This document shows positions 1 to 6,396 of a stretch of DNA of 8,552 bases, piece after piece. The notes under the pieces were generated by a model that was given only the letters and a program-made list of their open reading frames with translations, searched no databases and was not told the origin of the DNA. This DNA is from JAEXNA01 sp050486105. Its GTDB lineage: Bacteria; Vulcanimicrobiota; Xenobia; Xenobiales; JADMJV01. The translations under genes were made by a program, and so were the position numbers. Within the stretch, counting starts at the first letter, position 1, and every line of letters begins with the position of its first letter. Where the stretch lies: assembly GCA_050486105.1 (NCBI GenBank), contig JBJHCR010000284.1, forward strand, positions 1 through 8,552, written 5' to 3'.

Positions 1-17
1 CTCTCGCGCAACAACAC
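1..17 (-). CDS. Possible start of the gene downstream of lpdA (edge fragment)
   Basis: A GTG at 17-15 (minus strand) is preceded by GAGGAG at 30-25 with a 7-nt spacer, and a TAA in the same frame lies at 44-42. This is what one expects of a gene closely following lpdA in an operon. Only about five codons are visible, so no product can be named. It conflicts with the uninterrupted lpdA frame and is real only if lpdA ends near position 42. Confidence 0.25.
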
Positions 18-1468
18 TCCGGTGCTCCTCGGGGACTCCTTTTAGTTCGCTGGGGCGGAAGGTGAAACGGTTGACCAAAAACTCCCGGGGCGGCTTCCAT
101 CAAGCCCTCGGGTAGAGTGGGGTGAGCGTGGACGGTCCGAAAGAGTTCTTCGACGGTCGCTTCGCAACTTAGGGCTACGCAAGCTTCAGCGATCAGATCG
201 GTGGCGTGGGGGCCAACGATATGAACCCCGAGAAGCTCGCCGTATTTCTCCTCCGCTACGATCTTCACTAGTCCGTCCGTTTCTCCAAGTATCGCAGCTT
301 TGCCCAGGGCGGCCCAGGGAAAGCGACCAATGGCCACCTGGTATCCGGCTTCTCTGGCTTGTTCTTCGGTGAGGCCGACGCTCGCCACTTCGGGTCTGCA
401 ATAGGTGGCAGAAGGAATCTTCGAGTAATCAATCGGATGGGTAGGGTGACCCGCCAAAGCTTCGACACAGACGATTCCTTCCGCCGAGGCTAGGTGCGCA
501 AGTTGGGGCCCTGGAACAATATCACCGATGGCGTAAAGCCAAGGCTCGCTGGTTTGATAGTATGGGTTCACTTTGATAGAGCGGCCGTCCTTGGCCACCG
601 AGAACTGTTCGAGGCCCAGTTCCTCGAGGACTGGGCTTCGGCCGACAGCGCTAAGTACGGCGTCAGCATGGAAGGTGATCGGTGAGTCGTCTTGGAGGGA
701 GACACCCGACAATTCCAGCCCGTGGTCGGTATTCTGGAGCTTCTCCAGGCGCACCGAACAGACGATGTCGATTTTTTTCTTCTTGTAGGCCTTATCGATT
801 TCACTGGAGATCTCCCGATCTTCGATGGGAAGAGGCCTGTCTGCCATTTCAACGACTTGAACTTCACTGCCCAAGGAATTGTAGATGCAGGCGAACTCTA
901 AGCCTACGGCACCGGCACCCAGGATCAGCAGTCGTTTGGGGATCTCGGTCCAGGTTAGGACTTCGTCGGAAGTGAAGATCGTTTTTCCGTCGGCTTTCAA
1001 GAAAGGCAGAGTAGTGGGTCTGGACCCGGTGGCCAGTATCACGCTCTTGGCTCGAATCTGTTGTCCTTCAACGTCCAAGACACCAGGATCTTTCAGTTTT
1101 CCCCACCCTCGGACAACCTTGATTCGATTTTTCTTCATCAGTCCGTCCAGGCCTCGACTCATTCGCCCGACCACCTTGTCTTTGGCCGAATGCATGCCGG
1201 ACATGTCGACAGTTGGGAGTCCTGGAAGACGGATTCCGAAGTCCGCGCAGTGAACTAAGCGCTCCAGGGTCTCGGTGTAGTGCAGGAGTGCCTTGGTGGG
1301 AATGCACCCTCGATGCAAGCAGGTTCCGCCCAAGAAGGGAGCTTTCTCCACTAGGACGGTTTCAAGCCCTAGTTGGGCTGCGCGAATCGCTGCGACGTAG
1401 CCCCCAGGGCCACCGCCCAGAATTGCCACATCAAAAGTTTTGTCTTCGCTCATTCTCGGCGTTTCCAT
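1..1468 (-). CDS. lpdA: Dihydrolipoamide dehydrogenase (E3), 3' end cut by window edge
   Basis: FAD flavoprotein that reoxidises the dihydrolipoyl groups of 2-oxoacid dehydrogenase or glycine-cleavage complexes with NAD+, in the cytoplasm. Numbering from the ATG at 1453: FAD-binding GGGPGG at 13-18; redox disulfide in GGTCLHRGCIPTK with C45 and C50; NAD-binding GAGAVG at 179-184; second FAD contact AIGD at 308-311; catalytic His-Glu pair in HAHPTLPE (H444, E449). Two in-frame ATGs exist. The one at 1468 is favoured because GGGAGG (1486-1481) lies 12 nt before it but 27 nt before 1453. The family normally ends near residue 465-475, which is just after GQPFHL here. The frame instead stays open to position 1 with an unusual tail ending in three cysteines, so a small indel near position 50 is possible (see findings). 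Function is very secure; the exact 3' end is not. Confidence 0.95.
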   Translation of the reverse strand, partial: METPRMSEDKTFDVAILGGGPGGYVAAIRAAQLGLETVLVEKAPFLGGTCLHRGCIPTKALLHYTETLERLVHCADFGIRLPGLPTVDMSGMHSAKDKVVGRMSRGLDGLMKKNRIKVVRGWGKLKDPGVLDVEGQQIRAKSVILATGSRPTTLPFLKADGKTIFTSDEVLTWTEIPKRLLILGAGAVGLEFACIYNSLGSEVQVVEMADRPLPIEDREISSEIDKAYKKKKIDIVCSVRLEKLQNTDHGLELSGVSLQDDSPITFHADAVLSAVGRSPVLEELGLEQFSVAKDGRSIKVNPYYQTSEPWLYAIGDIVPGPQLAHLASAEGIVCVEALAGHPTHPIDYSKIPSATYCRPEVASVGLTEEQAREAGYQVAIGRFPWAALGKAAILGETDGLVKIVAEEKYGELLGVHIVGPHATDLIAEACVALSCEATVEELFRTVHAHPTLPEGLMEAAPGVFGQPFHLPPQRTKRSPRGAPECCCAR

Positions 1469-1469
1469 A

Positions 1470-1490
1470 GGAAGGAGAGGCCTCCCTTCC
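1470..1490 (-). promoter_or_regulatory. Imperfect palindrome covering the lpdA ribosome-binding site
   Basis: On the lpdA mRNA this 21-nt segment can fold into an 8-bp hairpin (GGAAGGGA against TCTCCTTCC, one bulged base, GGCC loop) that includes the GGGAGG Shine-Dalgarno sequence. Such a fold could limit initiation at the ATG at 1468. The palindrome is seen directly; a regulatory role is inferred. Confidence 0.35.
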
Positions 1491-1603
1491 AGACGGATTG
1501 ACCGGGGCAGAGAGTAAGGCGTGGGGCCACCAGATAAGAGGGGTCGCGGAATGTGGGGCAGAATCTCTAACTTCGGGACAGACTCTAAGGGCGACTCATA
1601 AAG

Positions 1604-2305
1604 GTGTTATCAGACGAATTCGAGCGAACATTTTCAGGCCAGGTTCCTCTTTTCCCCTTGCCTAACGTCGTTTTTTTCCCAGGGACGAAGTTGCCGTTGC
1701 ATATTTTTGAGCCTCGCTATCGACAGATGCTCGTAGACATCCATCGAGGCGAACGTCTCCTTTCGGTTGTTTTGATGGACAAACCCACCTCTCTGGAGCC
1801 CAGCGCACCTTTCCTTCCTCCGGTCAGGAAAGTGGCCGGACTTGGCAGGCTCACTCGGGTAGAGCGACTCCCCAATGGTCTTTTCAATATCGATTTGTTC
1901 GGTCTGTCACGGGTGAAGATTCTCGAGGAGATCGAGACCGATAAGCCCTACCGAATCGCCAAGGTACAGCCGCTTCGCGACGACATTTCTGAAGTGGTAG
2001 AGACCAGAAGTGAAGAGATCTTAAACAATGCGTTTGAGGCTTTCAATCGAGTGCTGAGGAAGTATACTCAGTTTCCTGGGGAATTCTTGACTCGTTTCAA
2101 GGGCTTGCCGGTAGGCATGCTCTTGGACATTCTTGCCCACCACGTGCCCTGCGATCTTCAGATAAAGCAAGACTTTCTCGAGGAAACCGAACCGTTTAGG
2201 CGTTCCCAGAAGATCATCGAGGTCTTGGATGATATCTACGAAGGACCAGACCCGAGTATCAGGGTTCAGGCCCTGACTCTTTTCCCCACCCCTAGCGTGA
2301 ACTGA
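1604..2305 (+). CDS. Stand-alone LON substrate-binding-domain protein (no ATPase or protease)
   Basis: A 233-residue protein matching the N-terminal substrate-binding domain of Lon protease (PF02190 type). It opens with the characteristic VPLFPLPNVVFFPG (14-27) and LPLHIFEPRYRQM (30-42). The core strand pattern GLGRLTRVERLPNGLF (79-94) follows, and then a helical second half. No Walker motifs or Ser-Lys protease dyad are present, so it cannot be a Lon protease. Solo LON proteins are widespread and mostly uncharacterised. The start is GTG at 1604: an in-frame TAA at 1586-1588 leaves no earlier choice, and the Shine-Dalgarno is weak (AAGGG at 1587-1591, 12 nt away). It is divergent from lpdA and convergent with the zinc-ribbon gene, so probably monocistronic. 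Domain call is secure; cellular role unknown. Confidence 0.85.
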   Translation: MLSDEFERTFSGQVPLFPLPNVVFFPGTKLPLHIFEPRYRQMLVDIHRGERLLSVVLMDKPTSLEPSAPFLPPVRKVAGLGRLTRVERLPNGLFNIDLFGLSRVKILEEIETDKPYRIAKVQPLRDDISEVVETRSEEILNNAFEAFNRVLRKYTQFPGEFLTRFKGLPVGMLLDILAHHVPCDLQIKQDFLEETEPFRRSQKIIEVLDDIYEGPDPSIRVQALTLFPTPSVN

Positions 2306-2310
2306 AAATT

Positions 2311-2337
2311 CCTTGGTTCAAGGACCAAGATCCTTGG
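2311..2337. terminator. Weak hairpin between convergent genes
   Basis: The 53-bp gap between the LON-domain gene and the convergent zinc-ribbon gene has overlapping short inverted repeats: CTTGGT 2312-2317 with ACCAAG 2324-2329, and AAGGA 2320-2324 with TCCTT 2331-2335. The place suits a bidirectional terminator, but neither side has a clear T-tract, so this is tentative. Confidence 0.3.
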
Positions 2338-2358
2338 GCCTCAGGAGTCTCTCTCCCG

Positions 2359-3540
2359 TTACAAGGAGACTTCGAGATCTGCTTGGGCTTTCTTTTGGTA
2401 TTGATCAATCTTTTTCAAGGCTTCAAATAACTGATCGTTGGCTTGCTTGACAGTTTGGAGTTCTGGTTCGAAATCAAGTAGGCGTATGGCTTGTTCGAGG
2501 TCCGGAGGGTCATCGGCATCTTCGTCCTGTTCGGCGACCTCAGCCATCTCCTCGATTTCAGCGATCTTTTCTTCCACACGAAGCAACATATTTTCCACCG
2601 ACTCCTCAAGAAGGCTCGTTGCATCCCTAATCAAAGTCGAGGCTTCAGGAAGCCACTCGGCAGCTACAGTCTCTTCCATCAATTCAAGTAGGCTGTCAAT
2701 GAGACTCCGGGTCAGTTCTATCCGCTCGTGCAGAAAATCGATAAAATCTGAGGCGGAAAGTTCCCCCTTCTTGAGTTTGTCTATGGCGTTCTTATACTTC
2801 TTTAAAGAAGTGTCCACCGAGCCTGGATTGTACTTTTCTTCCTCGATGGCCGTGATATTTGGAAGTTTAGCCCCACAATTGCTGCAAATCTTCTCGGAGC
2901 GAGGTTGTTCGGACTGACAATTAGGACAGAGAACCTTGGCCTGCTGCGTCGGTGCCGTCAGAAGCACGCTGGGCTCCTGGGAGGATGACGGGGTCTGCTC
3001 AAGGTCCTTCTCGGTGACGAACTGGTGCTTGAGCTTCCTGAGTTGGGCCACCCGGTGGTCCGAATCTTCCGGTTCGGGCTCATCGACCACTTCCGGGACG
3101 GTGGCTTCTGGCGCCTGTTGGGCTACTTGGGTACTCGGCGGTGAGGGTTCCTCTTCGAGGTCTTCTTCGTCGAGGTATTCCTCTTCGTCGTGGTACTCTT
3201 CGTCTTCGAGGTATTCCTGGTCGTCGTACTCTTCATCGAGATCTTCGTCTGGGGCTTTGGGTTGCGGGGGTGGCTTGACGGCAGCGCTCAGAGATTCTTC
3301 GGTGACGTATTGAGACCTCATCTTCATCAAACGCGAGAGCCTCGGGTCTTCGGCGGAAGCCGTTTCTCCATCATCTCCAGTGGTCGCCTTGGTTGTTGGC
3401 TTGTTTTGGTTGATGAGGAAATGAGGCATAGTCGTCATGTGCTGAGGGAATAGCGGATGATCGCTCGCTTTGGACTTCTGCTCTTGGGTAGCAGAAGTCG
3501 GATCGTCCGGCTGGGGTTTTTCGTTACTAGGGTCTGACAA
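2359..3540 (-). CDS. Uncharacterised zinc-ribbon protein with acidic repeat and duplicated motif
   Basis: A 393-residue protein I do not recognise as a named family. It has no signal peptide or membrane segment, so it is probably cytoplasmic. Residues 1-64 are polar and look disordered. Motif copy 1 (about 65-84) and copy 2 (about 161-180) share D-x-R-x3-L-x-K-x3-Q-[YF]-V-T-E-x2-L at a 96-residue offset. Between them, residues 98-131 are 24/34 Asp or Glu, with hexapeptide units EY[LH][DE]x[E]. A zinc ribbon follows (CPNC at 205-208, CSNC at 219-222), then a charged helical C-terminus from about 241 to the end. The start is TTG at 3540 with GAGGT 5 nt upstream; the first in-frame ATG (residue 35) has no such signal. 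It lies 89 bp downstream of the methyltransferase on the same strand, possibly co-transcribed. The two short motifs may bind a partner, but that is inference. Confidence 0.8.
   Translation of the reverse strand: MSDPSNEKPQPDDPTSATQEQKSKASDHPLFPQHMTTMPHFLINQNKPTTKATTGDDGETASAEDPRLSRLMKMRSQYVTEESLSAAVKPPPQPKAPDEDLDEEYDDQEYLEDEEYHDEEEYLDEEDLEEEPSPPSTQVAQQAPEATVPEVVDEPEPEDSDHRVAQLRKLKHQFVTEKDLEQTPSSSQEPSVLLTAPTQQAKVLCPNCQSEQPRSEKICSNCGAKLPNITAIEEEKYNPGSVDTSLKKYKNAIDKLKKGELSASDFIDFLHERIELTRSLIDSLLELMEETVAAEWLPEASTLIRDATSLLEESVENMLLRVEEKIAEIEEMAEVAEQDEDADDPPDLEQAIRLLDFEPELQTVKQANDQLFEALKKIDQYQKKAQADLEVSL
3148..3231 (-). repeat. 18-nt imperfect tandem repeat encoding Glu/Asp/Tyr hexapeptides
   Basis: Within the zinc-ribbon gene, about four degenerate 18-nt units (GAGGTATTC-like on the plus strand) encode EYLEDE, EYHDEE, EYLDEE and flanking acidic residues. 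The period is exactly six codons, so changes in unit number keep the frame. Confidence 0.7.
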
Positions 3541-3629
3541 CGTCTACCTCGCTGTAGGTTTTCGAAACTTGGAGGGCCTTCCCTTCACAGTTCTTGGTTC
3601 CCCCTGGTTTGGTCAGAAATGCCCAAGGT

Positions 3630-4622
3630 CTACTGGCCGCCGGTTTCGGGGGACGCACGGGCCAAGAAGACCGGAGTTCCCCAGTCTGTTCCGGGAATTT
3701 CTGTGAGAGTCTCAAACTCAAGTTCGGTCAGAAGGGTCAAGATTTCCTGACGAGAGTAGAGTCGAAAGCTGGCTTCCCCGGCGAGGAGTTGGTATAGGAA
3801 GTGCTCGGCGTGGATTTGGCCTGCCGTTTTTTCGTTTCGATCTTCAATGGCAAGTTCCGTGCCGAGTACGAGCCAGCCTCCCGGATTGAGAACTTGGCGG
3901 CATTGCGCCAATAGGGTTCTCGGACACGTTGTTCCGGCCAAGGTGCGAAAGCAGATTATCAGGTCAAAGGATTTCTCAAAGGTTTTCGCCGGCAGTTCTC
4001 CTACGTGGATTACGCAGCGATTTAGGCGTTCGGCTTCTCGAGCACACTCGTAGTCCCGTTCCAGGCCATAGACCTCAATTTGAGGGTATCTCTGCTGCAG
4101 TTCCGCCAGTCCGAGTCCGATACCACAGCCGACCTCCAAGGCTCGAGAACTCGACTCTAGGTGGGCTCGGAATTCCGCGTGGAGGAGAGGTACCGCTTCA
4201 AAGAGCCAACGATAATTGCGCCTGAGACTGTCCTGGAGCAAGATGCGCAGAGCGATGGGGGGCTCAGGGAGGGCTCGGCCATGCAAGATGGCTTCAAAGG
4301 TTTCATTCATGCGTCGCGCCAGATGCAGGTGGCTGCTGGTGAACCCCTCCGAGTTTGTCAACCAGTCCTTTAGAGCCGGTGCGGTTCGAAATTGCTCTTG
4401 GCTTTTCTCGAGGAGTCCCAGGGACTGGGCCGCCGAACACCAGTGAATCAGGTGTCGGCTTTCAATGGAGCGCTCTTGGCAAACCTTGTCCGGAGTTTCC
4501 CAGTTGGCGAAGGCTTCGAAGAGTTCCAGGGTTTGACCGACGTGAATGATCTGAATGCCCCAAAAACCTTCCCAGAAATTGGTCTGGGCCTGCTGCTCGG
4601 GGGTCTCAGAGATTGCGCTCAT
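3630..4622 (-). CDS. Class I SAM-dependent methyltransferase, O-methyltransferase-like
   Basis: A 330-residue protein with the two-part layout of small-molecule methyltransferases of the hydroxyneurosporene/O-methyltransferase kind. The N-terminal helical, winged-helix-like segment (about 16-90, including LELFEAF) is followed by a Rossmann catalytic domain. SAM-binding motif I is LEVGCGIGLG (162-171). An acidic residue ends strand 2 (YGLERD, E188). The motif FDLIICFRTL (219-228) and the turn LNPGGWLVLG (245-254) complete the fold. I chose the ATG at 4622 (AGGTG 4 nt upstream). In-frame ATG 4676 and the open frame up to the hairpin loop at 4718 also exist but add a low-quality leader. The gene is 82 nt downstream of the hairpin that follows tRNA-Leu and upstream of the zinc-ribbon gene. 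The substrate cannot be deduced; no biosynthetic cluster surrounds it. Confidence 0.85.
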   Translation of the reverse strand: MSAISETPEQQAQTNFWEGFWGIQIIHVGQTLELFEAFANWETPDKVCQERSIESRHLIHWCSAAQSLGLLEKSQEQFRTAPALKDWLTNSEGFTSSHLHLARRMNETFEAILHGRALPEPPIALRILLQDSLRRNYRWLFEAVPLLHAEFRAHLESSSRALEVGCGIGLGLAELQQRYPQIEVYGLERDYECAREAERLNRCVIHVGELPAKTFEKSFDLIICFRTLAGTTCPRTLLAQCRQVLNPGGWLVLGTELAIEDRNEKTAGQIHAEHFLYQLLAGEASFRLYSRQEILTLLTELEFETLTEIPGTDWGTPVFLARASPETGGQ

Positions 4623-4703
4623 ATGCACCTGGGTTCGACGACCGGTTCCCCCCTGACCTGCCTCTAGAGGGGGCATAAGCCATCTCTGGGAGCCATATGA
4701 GAA

Positions 4704-4736
4704 ATCGGGTGTAGGCAATCGATGCCTACACCCGAT
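4704..4736 (-). terminator. 14-bp perfect hairpin downstream of tRNA-Leu
   Basis: Arms 4704-4717 and 4723-4736 are perfectly complementary around a 5-nt loop (ATCGA). In the direction of tRNA-Leu transcription the hairpin starts 16 nt after the CCA end and is followed by only a short T-rich run (TTTCTC), so it is an imperfect intrinsic terminator. In the other direction a TTTTT tract lies 9 nt beyond the stem. It probably ends the tRNA transcript and insulates the methyltransferase gene. Confidence 0.65.
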
Positions 4737-4752
4737 CTAGGATGCTTTTTCT

Positions 4753-4839
4753 TGGTGCGGGGGGGGGGACTCGAACCCCCACGGGATCTCTCCCACACGG
4801 CCCTCAACCGTGCGCGTCTGCCAATTCCGCCACCTCCGC
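4753..4839 (-). tRNA. tRNA-Leu (anticodon GAG), CCA encoded
   Basis: Class II tRNA of 87 nt including the encoded CCA. Acceptor GCGGAGG; D-stem GCG/CGC around a loop containing TTGG; anticodon stem CACGG/CCGTG with loop TTGAGGG giving anticodon GAG (reads CUC and CUU); long variable arm GGGA-GAGA-TCCC typical of Leu; T-arm GGGGG-TTCGAGT-CCCCC; discriminator A73. The acceptor has one mismatch, A5 against C68, which falls in a 10-base G run on the plus strand (4759-4768). Identity is secure. Confidence 0.95.
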
Positions 4840-4856
4840 AAGGTCTAAGCCCAGGA

Positions 4857-4884
4857 ATTATAGCAAACTTCGAGAGGATGTCAA
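4857..4884 (-). promoter_or_regulatory. Consensus sigma-70 promoter of tRNA-Leu
   Basis: Reading the minus strand, TTGACA (4884-4879) and TATAAT (4862-4857) are both perfect consensus hexamers separated by 16 nt. Transcription would start near 4850, about 10 nt before the mature tRNA 5' end at 4839, fitting a short leader removed by RNase P. Confidence 0.9.
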
Positions 4885-4962
4885 CCGTGTGAAGTTGATG
4901 ATGATCGAGCATCATTTTGGGGTCGGAAACTCTCTGGCTATCAACACCGAATTCCTATAAAC

Positions 4963-5133
4963 TCAACCGGAAGACTTCCCATCGCCTATCAGCGTGAGCG
5001 TTACCGCCCAACTCTCGTCTCTCATGGTGCTTGCGAAATAATACCATGGCCGCCCAGGGTCATCCGCCTGTCGGTTATTCCCGACGTGGGTCATGTCGTT
5101 CGTCATCCTCGGACTTCGAAGCGCCTCCGGCAT
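4963..5133 (-). CDS. Possible small ORF or gene remnant, unknown
   Basis: A 56-codon frame from ATG 5133 to TGA 4965-4963. Its in-frame upstream extension reaches 5256 without a stop and overlaps the 5' end of rnd. The composition (balanced charged, aromatic and Met residues; mostly G/C third positions in the upstream half) looks protein-like. No strong Shine-Dalgarno precedes the ATG, and no motif is recognisable. It could be a decayed gene whose 5' part was lost, or chance. Confidence 0.25.
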   Translation of the reverse strand: MPEALRSPRMTNDMTHVGNNRQADDPGRPWYYFASTMRDESWAVTLTLIGDGKSSG

Positions 5134-5214
5134 GCCAGGGTTCCAGTTGGGCTTCTCGACGGTGTTCAGGTCGCGCAGCAGGGAGGAAGTGGAAAATGAG
5201 CCAAACTGACCTTT

Positions 5215-6396
5215 ATGGCAGATTGTCGATGGGTGGATACTTTGGAGGCATTGACCTCAGCAGTGGAGCAATTCAAAGGGTACTCCAGCTTGGCTTTCGA
5301 CGCAGAGATGGACTCTTTTTTCGTCTATCACACCAAGCTCTGCTTGATTCAAGTCACCGCAGGAGACTCCGACTATCTTATCGATCCCCTGGAGATCTCC
5401 GATCTGTCGGTCCTCAATGCGGTGACTCAAGACCCCAGTATAAGAAAGGTCTTCCACGCGGGCGAAAACGACATCCCCTTTTTTCGTGATCGGGGTGTGG
5501 AGTTCAAGAATCTTTTCGACACCCACTTGGCGGCTAAGATCTTGGAGCTTCCAAGCAAGGGGTTGGCTGGTCTGGTGGAGCTGTATTTTCAAGTGGAACT
5601 CAGCAAGGAGCATCAGCGATCCGATTGGCGCCTGCGTCCCTTGAGCGATGAGCAATTGGCTTACGCCCAAGAGGACACCAGATACCTAAACAGATTAGCA
5701 GATTTGCTGCAGCACGAACTTGTAGAACGCGAGTTGGAAGAGCAAGCTTGGCAAGAGTTTGTCGGAGTGGAGCGCTTCTCTTTTGCGTCCAAGCAATGGG
5801 ACCCCAATGGTTGGGCTAGAATCAAAGGTGCAAATGAACTCACCGGCTTGCAGCGAGCCGTGGCCGCAGGGCTTTTTGCTTGGAGAGAACAGGTGGCTGA
5901 GCGCGAGGACCAGGCGCTTTTCAGAGTATTGAACAACGCCACCCTACTGGCCCTAACTAGAAGGCGGTTCTCTTCCCAGGCAGCCCTGCAGCAGTGGTTA
6001 AAGTCCAAGTACCTCAAAGATAGGGCTGCTGAGATCTTCGCCGTTGTGACAAAAGCTCTAGATGGCGGACCGATCCTTTTGCCGGACTTAGGCAAGAAAA
6101 AGTATGGCGGACTCAGCCCAGAAGAAGAGTCTCTTTTTCAACGTTTGCGAGAATGGAGAAACGAGGAGAGTCTGCGCTCTAAAGTAGAACCTGAGAGAGT
6201 CTTTTCCAATAAGCAGCTCAAACGCATAGTAAGGCGAGGGCCGTTGCTGTCCGAGGATCTGAAGGAACTCTCAACCGTGGAGCCCTGGCGGATAGAAAAG
6301 TATGGCTCTCGTATTTTGGAAGTCTTGCGCGAGCCTATAGAAGACCTGCCGGAGAAGCCTCAGGCCGAAGAGCCCGCCAGTTCCAGTTCCGACTGA
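5215..6396 (+). CDS. rnd: Ribonuclease D
   Basis: 3'-5' exoribonuclease that trims tRNA and other stable RNA precursors. It has 393 residues (E. coli RNase D about 375). The DEDDy nuclease residues are all visible: Exo I FDAEMDSFF (D29, E31), Exo II HAGENDIPFF (D86), and Exo III YAQEDTRYL (Y150, D154), preceded by the family motif QRSDWRLRPL (134-143). Two HRDC-type helical domains follow at about 207-283 and 300-372, then an acidic, serine-rich tail. ATG 5215 puts WVDTLEAL at the usual N-terminus, but its Shine-Dalgarno is absent: GGGAGG at 5181-5186 is 28 nt away and better placed for an out-of-frame ATG at 5196. An in-frame TGA at 5197-5199 rules out a longer form. Its last 37 bp overlap the convergent mrp gene. 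Confidence 0.93.
   Translation: MADCRWVDTLEALTSAVEQFKGYSSLAFDAEMDSFFVYHTKLCLIQVTAGDSDYLIDPLEISDLSVLNAVTQDPSIRKVFHAGENDIPFFRDRGVEFKNLFDTHLAAKILELPSKGLAGLVELYFQVELSKEHQRSDWRLRPLSDEQLAYAQEDTRYLNRLADLLQHELVERELEEQAWQEFVGVERFSFASKQWDPNGWARIKGANELTGLQRAVAAGLFAWREQVAEREDQALFRVLNNATLLALTRRRFSSQAALQQWLKSKYLKDRAAEIFAVVTKALDGGPILLPDLGKKKYGGLSPEEESLFQRLREWRNEESLRSKVEPERVFSNKQLKRIVRRGPLLSEDLKELSTVEPWRIEKYGSRILEVLREPIEDLPEKPQAEEPASSSSD

Larger units (their letters stand above)
4840..5214. other. Stretch between tRNA-Leu and rnd: tRNA promoter, then no assignable gene
   Basis: The first 45 bp hold the tRNA-Leu promoter. A TATAAA at 4956-4961 could be a plus-strand -10 for rnd but has no convincing -35. The rest is unusually open. 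The plus frame shared with rnd is free of stops from 4864 to the TGA at 5197-5199, yet has no ATG. A minus frame is open from 5256 to the TGA at 4965-4963; its last 74 codons have about 74% G or C at third positions by my hand count. Its first ATG, at 5133, gives a 56-residue peptide (MPEALRSPRM...) with a weak ribosome-binding site. I recognise no family in any frame; a small gene or a gene remnant is possible. Confidence 0.45.

Noticed and set aside
1498..1538. TTGACC at 1498-1503 as a -35 for the LON-domain gene
   Set aside because: No -10-like hexamer occurs at 16-18 nt; the nearest candidates are 11 and 29 nt away.
3148..3231. Possible CRISPR-like or dispersed repeat
   Set aside because: The 18-nt units are contiguous, degenerate and in frame with no spacers; they are a coding tandem repeat.
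2936..3313. Ser-rich plus-strand ORF opposite the zinc-ribbon gene
   Set aside because: Serine-rich shadow of the Asp/Glu codons on the other strand; no start signal and no motif.
4664..4915. 83-residue minus-strand ORF across the tRNA region
   Set aside because: It translates tRNA-Leu and its promoter, so it is not a protein gene.
4898..4915. ATGATG/CATCAT inverted repeat followed by TTT as a terminator
   Set aside because: Only six AT-rich base pairs; it lies just upstream of the tRNA promoter where nothing needs terminating.
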